A DNA stretch of 9,444 nt from an uncultured Johnsonella sp. (GTDB lineage: Bacteria > Bacillota > Clostridia > Lachnospirales > Lachnospiraceae). The stretch is from contig CAJPUK010000092.1 of NCBI GenBank assembly GCA_905373785.1, forward strand, positions 1-9,444, in the 5' to 3' direction. Shown piece by piece: positions 6,312 through 9,444 of the stretch. The first letter of the stretch is position 1; each line of letters opens with the position of its first letter. The translations under genes were made by a program, and so were the position numbers. The notes under the pieces were generated by a model that ran no database searches, was not told the DNA's origin, and was given only the letters and a program-made list of their open reading frames with translations.

Positions 6312-6611
6312 ATGATAGAAGAAAAGGATGTACTTAACATATCTTTCTATGAATATAAGGTTGCGTTTACCGGCAGTTTTAAAGGAATGAGGTATAGAAT
6401 AGCAAGAGAGCCATTTGAGCATGTAAGATATTTGCCGCCTGAAAAAAAGGAGGAGGCAAAGCTTAAACTCAGTGTTTGGAAAGAGCCTTATAGTTATGAC
6501 AATACAGCAAAAGAAGAGATTGAAGACAGTTTTTTTGAATACTCCAATGAAGGTCTTAAAAGAATCGTTGAGTATTTGAATCATATACATAAAGAAAGAT
6601 TCAGCCGATAA
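6312..6611 (+). CDS. Conserved small protein of unknown function (99 aa)
   Basis: Codes for 99 residues with no membrane segment or signal peptide, so probably a soluble cytoplasmic protein. The N-terminal part (DVLNISFYEYKVAFTGSFKG, then MRYRIARE) reads as beta strands around an FTGSxKGMRYRI core. The middle is Pro/Lys/Glu-rich (YLPPEKKEEAKLKLSVWKEPYSYD), and the end (NEGLKRIVEYLNHIHKE) looks helical. From memory, short proteins with a xxLNISFY...TGSxxGMRYxI...VWPGPYNF-like layout are common hypotheticals in Lachnospiraceae; I know no established function and do not propose one. The start is 6 nt after the upstream HAD gene, with only a weak GTAGG before it, so translational coupling is likely. 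The conserved-looking residues begin close to ATG 6312, which argues against a later start. It may share a transcript with the HAD gene; no terminator follows it. Confidence 0.72.
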   Translation: MIEEKDVLNISFYEYKVAFTGSFKGMRYRIAREPFEHVRYLPPEKKEEAKLKLSVWKEPYSYDNTAKEEIEDSFFEYSNEGLKRIVEYLNHIHKERFSR

Positions 6612-6866
6612 TGACGGTTGGATTTTTCAAAAAATCATATAATACAAGTGATTGTAAGAAAAATATGGACAATTATTAATTAAATTACATAGCTGACACG
6701 AATTATCGGCTTATTTAAGTAGATATAAGAGCAATGATCTGAAACAGATCTTGTGTTTATAAAAAATTCACTTAAAAGGAGTTATAATAACGGCAGTATT
6801 GGCAGTAGGTTTAAAGATTGCATTTTTAATAACAGTTATTATATAAGGAAAGTTTTGGAGGATAGT
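6612..6866 (+). other. Leader/intergenic region upstream of leuS
   Basis: 255 nt with no supportable gene. Structures seen: GATTTTT-CA-AAAAATC (6622-6637), a tight AT-rich hairpin without a downstream T-run; GATCTG-AAA-CAGATC (6736-6750), a clean 6-bp hairpin; direct repeats GGCAGTA at 6792-6798 and 6801-6807; TAATAAC-A-GTTATTA (6827-6841); and a possible long-range pairing of TATAATAAC (6783-6791) with GTTATTATA (6835-6843) ending 13 nt before the leuS Shine-Dalgarno. No T-box core (AGGGTGGNACCGCG-like) is present. I could not find a convincing promoter: CTGACA (6693-6698) and TATAAG (6724-6729) are 25 nt apart. leuS may be read from here by an unrecognised promoter or by readthrough from the upstream genes. 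Confidence 0.5.
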
Positions 6867-9287
6867 ATGGCTAGACAATACAACCACAGTGCGGTGGAAA
6901 AAAAGTGGAATAAATATTGGAAAGAGCATCCGGTTAATGTTGATGACGGTAAGAAGGAAAAATATTATTGTTTGGATATGTTTCCTTACCCTTCAGGTTC
7001 CGGACTTCATGTCGGACATTGGAGGGGTTATGTTATATCTGATGTTTGGTCAAGGTATAAGATGTTAAAGGGACATTATGTAATACATCCTATGGGTTGG
7101 GATGCATTCGGTCTGCCGGCAGAAAACTATGCAATAAAGATGGGAATACATCCTGCCAAGTCAACAGCGGAAAATGTATCAAACATAAAAAAACAGATAG
7201 ACGAAATCGCTGCAATCTACGACTGGGATATGGAGGTAAATACCACAGACCCTAACTTTTACAAGTGGACACAGTGGATTTTTGTGAAAATGTTTAAAGA
7301 GGGGCTTGCTTATGAAAAGGAGTTTCCTATAAACTGGTGTCCGTCATGTAAGACAGGTCTTGCAAATGAAGAAGTTGTAGACGGTGTATGTGAAAGATGT
7401 AAGAGTCCGGTTACCAAGAAAAACCTAAGGCAGTGGATGCTTAAAATCACAGCCTATGCGGACAGGTTGCTTAATGACCTTGATAAGCTTGACTGGCCTG
7501 CAAAAGTAAAGAAGATGCAGGCGGACTGGATAGGTAAGTCTTACGGTGCCGAGGTTAATTTCAAGGTAGAGGGTGGAGAAGACAGTATACTTGTATACAC
7601 TACAAGACCGGATACTTTGCACGGAGCTACATTTATGGTGCTTTCTCCCGAGCATTCTCTTGCGGCAAAACTTGCCACTGCGGACAAGAAAGAAGAGGTT
7701 GACAAGTACATATTGGAAGCTTCTATGAAGTCCAATGTAAATCGTATGCAGGCAAAGGAAAAGACCGGTGTGTTTACCGGCTCCTATGCTATAAATCCGC
7801 TTAATAATAAAAAGGTTCCGATATGGCTTTCAGACTATGTTCTTGCAGACTACGGTACCGGAGCCATCATGTGCGTTCCTGCACATGATGAAAGAGACTT
7901 TGAGTTTGCCAAAAAGTTCGGACTTGAGATAGTGCAGGTTATCTCAAAGGACGGTAAGTCAGGTGGCGAGCTTGAAGAAGCTTATACGGAAGCACAGGGC
8001 ATTATGATCAATTCAGGGGAGTGGAACGGACTGGAGTCATCCGCACTTAAGCAAAAGGCGGCTGAATATGTGGAAGAAAAAGGTTTTGGTAAAAAGACTG
8101 TCAATTATAAGCTTAGAGACTGGGTATTCTCACGCCAAAGATACTGGGGTGAGCCTATACCTATAGTACATTGTCCAAAGTGCGGCAATGTAGCTGTGCC
8201 GGAAGAAGAACTTCCATTACTTTTGCCGGAAGTTAAGTCATATCAGCCTACAGGTACGGGAGAATCTCCGTTGGCAGCTATAGATGAGTGGGTCAATACT
8301 ACCTGTCCCTGCTGTGGAGAGCCTGCAAAAAGAGAGACTAATACCATGCCTCAGTGGGCAGGCTCAAGCTGGTACTTCTTAAGATACATAGATAATCACA
8401 ATGACAAGGAACTGGTTTCAAAGGAAAAAGCTGATAAGTATTTGCCGGTAGATATGTACATAGGCGGTGTGGAGCATGCTGTACTTCATCTTTTGTATGC
8501 AAGATTTTATACCAAGTTTCTGCATGACATCGGTGTAGTAGGCTTTGATGAGCCTTTTAAGACCTTATTTAACCAAGGTATGATTACCGGTAAGAACGGT
8601 ATTAAGATGAGTAAGTCCATGGGTAATGTAGTCTCTCCCGATGATCTGGTAAGAGATTACGGTTGTGATGCACTCCGTATGTATGAGCTTTTCGTAGGTC
8701 CTCCTGAACTTGATTCCGAGTGGGATGACAGAGGTATAGAGGGTGTAAGCAGATTCTTGAATAGGTTTTGGAACATGGTAATGGATGCCAAGGACAGCAA
8801 GGTAGAGCCGAGCAAGGAAATGCTTAGATTAAGACATAAACTTATATCCGATATAGATCACAGACTTAATGATTTCAGCTTAAATACGGTAGTTGCAGGT
8901 TTTATGGAGTATAATAATAAGTTTATAGAGCTTTCAAGAAAGTCGGGCGGCATAGATGTAGAGACCTTAAAGACCTTTGTAACCTTGCTTGCACCGTTTG
9001 CACCTCATATAAGTGAGGAACTTTGGCAGGAACTCGGAGGAGAAGGCTCTGTATTTAATACTGCTTGGCCAAGCTATGATGAAGAAGCCATGAAGGAAGA
9101 TGTAATGTCCATACCGGTACAGGTAAACGGCAAGACCAGGGCGGTGCTTGAAGTTGATGTAAATATTGATAAGGATGAGCTTATAAGTATGGCAAAGGCT
9201 GAGCTTGAGAGAATAGGAAAACCGGTTGCAAATATAGTAAAAGAGATTTATGTACCCGGGAAGATAGTTAATATAGTAGGCAAATAG
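6867..9287 (+). CDS. leuS: Leucyl-tRNA synthetase
   Basis: Class I aminoacyl-tRNA synthetase that charges tRNA-Leu, cytoplasmic and essential. It has 806 residues, close to other Firmicutes LeuRS. Seen: the HIGH motif as HVGH (48-51) in PYPSGSGLHVGHWRGY; the zinc-binding CPSC...CERC pairs before the editing domain; the CP1 editing domain with TTRPDT (245-250) and the AHDERD segment (D341, D344), matching the residues that hydrolyse mischarged Val/Ile-tRNA in characterised LeuRS; a second Cys cluster (CPKCG...CPCCG); the KMSKS loop at 580-584; the anticodon-binding helical domain; and a C-terminal domain ending VPGKIVNIVGK. The start is ATG 6867: GGAGG (6857-6861) lies 5 nt upstream and the family-typical RQYNHSAVEKKWNKYW begins there. 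The frame is open back to GTG 6753, but that 38-residue extension is unlike LeuRS and lacks a Shine-Dalgarno. A strong terminator follows 8 nt after the stop. Confidence 0.98.
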   Translation: MARQYNHSAVEKKWNKYWKEHPVNVDDGKKEKYYCLDMFPYPSGSGLHVGHWRGYVISDVWSRYKMLKGHYVIHPMGWDAFGLPAENYAIKMGIHPAKSTAENVSNIKKQIDEIAAIYDWDMEVNTTDPNFYKWTQWIFVKMFKEGLAYEKEFPINWCPSCKTGLANEEVVDGVCERCKSPVTKKNLRQWMLKITAYADRLLNDLDKLDWPAKVKKMQADWIGKSYGAEVNFKVEGGEDSILVYTTRPDTLHGATFMVLSPEHSLAAKLATADKKEEVDKYILEASMKSNVNRMQAKEKTGVFTGSYAINPLNNKKVPIWLSDYVLADYGTGAIMCVPAHDERDFEFAKKFGLEIVQVISKDGKSGGELEEAYTEAQGIMINSGEWNGLESSALKQKAAEYVEEKGFGKKTVNYKLRDWVFSRQRYWGEPIPIVHCPKCGNVAVPEEELPLLLPEVKSYQPTGTGESPLAAIDEWVNTTCPCCGEPAKRETNTMPQWAGSSWYFLRYIDNHNDKELVSKEKADKYLPVDMYIGGVEHAVLHLLYARFYTKFLHDIGVVGFDEPFKTLFNQGMITGKNGIKMSKSMGNVVSPDDLVRDYGCDALRMYELFVGPPELDSEWDDRGIEGVSRFLNRFWNMVMDAKDSKVEPSKEMLRLRHKLISDIDHRLNDFSLNTVVAGFMEYNNKFIELSRKSGGIDVETLKTFVTLLAPFAPHISEELWQELGGEGSVFNTAWPSYDEEAMKEDVMSIPVQVNGKTRAVLEVDVNIDKDELISMAKAELERIGKPVANIVKEIYVPGKIVNIVGK

Positions 9288-9295
9288 GAATAAAT

Positions 9296-9334
9296 AAAAA
9301 TATCACACTAAGTTTGGTAGTGTGATATTTTTTT
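9296..9334 (+). terminator. Intrinsic terminator of leuS
   Basis: AAAAATATCACACTA (9296-9310) pairs perfectly over 15 bp with TAGTGTGATATTTTT (9318-9332) across a 7-nt loop, and the T-run continues to 9334. The left arm begins 8 nt after the leuS stop. The A-run on the left arm means it could also stop transcription from the opposite direction. Confidence 0.93.
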
Positions 9335-9356
9335 GATAAGAGTTGCAAAAAGAAAC

Positions 9357-9444
9357 TTGGGGAAATTTGCACTTGATAAACTAAAGATTTCTATAATTAT
9401 TCCTGTGTATAACGAAGAAAATACTATAGTAAACTTACAAAGGC
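9357..9444 (+). CDS. Glycosyltransferase family 2 (N-terminal fragment)
   Basis: The reading frame ends at the window edge without a stop. Its visible residues include LKISIIIPVYNEENTIVNLQ, the classic N-terminal strand and nucleotide-sugar binding segment of GT-A family 2 glycosyltransferases (IIIPVYNEE). These transfer a sugar from a nucleotide or lipid-phosphate donor, often to cell-wall, lipid or polysaccharide acceptors; the acceptor cannot be inferred. No ATG precedes the motif in frame after the in-frame TAG at 9318-9320. Possible starts are TTG 9357 or TTG 9333, the latter inside the leuS terminator T-run; neither has a strong Shine-Dalgarno. I give 9357 as the more plausible, with low certainty. 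It is a separate transcription unit from leuS. Confidence 0.75.
   Translation, partial: MGKFALDKLKISIIIPVYNEENTIVNLQR

Noticed and set aside
6622..6637. GATTTTT-CA-AAAAATC as a terminator after the 99-aa gene
   Set aside because: It is nearly all A-T pairs with a 2-nt loop and lacks a T-run on the + strand.
6787..6846. Possible leucine-containing leader peptide ending ...FLITVII before leuS
   Set aside because: No ATG, GTG or TTG lies at a proper distance from AAAAGGAG (6774-6781); TTG 6799 is 17 nt away. It has only a few Leu codons and no attenuator terminator follows.
6753..6866. N-terminal extension of LeuRS from GTG 6753
   Set aside because: The added 38 residues do not resemble LeuRS, there is no ribosome site, and GGAGG sits correctly before ATG 6867.

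Overview
The window is AT-rich, with purine-rich Shine-Dalgarno sites and heavy use of ATA, AGA and GGA codons. It carries a short protein of a type I associate with Lachnospiraceae. I read it as chromosomal DNA of a low-GC Clostridia (Bacillota), probably a Lachnospiraceae relative; that assignment is inference. All genes are on the + strand. I see no rRNA, tRNA, CRISPR array, phage gene or complete insertion sequence.

Layout. (1) Positions 95-4294 hold four tightly packed genes: a HerA-like/DUF853 ATPase, ktrB, ktrA and a Gph-like HAD phosphatase. The junctions are a 2-nt gap, a 14-nt gap and a 4-nt overlap, so they look like one operon. The Ktr pair forms a potassium uptake system (membrane channel subunit plus nucleotide-binding ring). 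(2) A good sigma-A promoter at 4401-4429 leads into yebC (4466-5194). A perfect 14-bp hairpin with a T-run (5339-5377) ends that transcript after a 144-nt untranslated stretch. (3) Immediately downstream, 5396-5530 is a compact 135-bp palindromic element. It has 15-bp perfect terminal inverted repeats, a second nested 13-bp inverted repeat, and an 8-bp direct repeat flanking both ends. It looks like a MITE-type non-autonomous mobile element parked between the yebC terminator and the next promoter. (4) A promoter-like region with three TTGTAA copies at exact 10-bp spacing (5569-5594) precedes a second HAD phosphatase (5649-6305). A 99-residue uncharacterised gene follows 6 nt later. (5) After a 255-nt leader with small structures but no recognisable T-box core comes leuS (start 6867, end 9287), closed by a strong intrinsic terminator (9296-9334). 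(6) The right edge holds the first codons of a family 2 glycosyltransferase.

Most of the window is housekeeping: potassium homeostasis, YebC-type translation or regulatory protein, metabolite phosphatases and leucyl-tRNA charging. I did not find a convincing new multi-gene system. The most distinctive signals are the nested palindromic element with its target-site-like duplication, the 10-bp phased TTGTAA repeats, the placement of a HerA-like ATPase at the head of a potassium-uptake operon, and the small conserved gene between the second HAD phosphatase and leuS.
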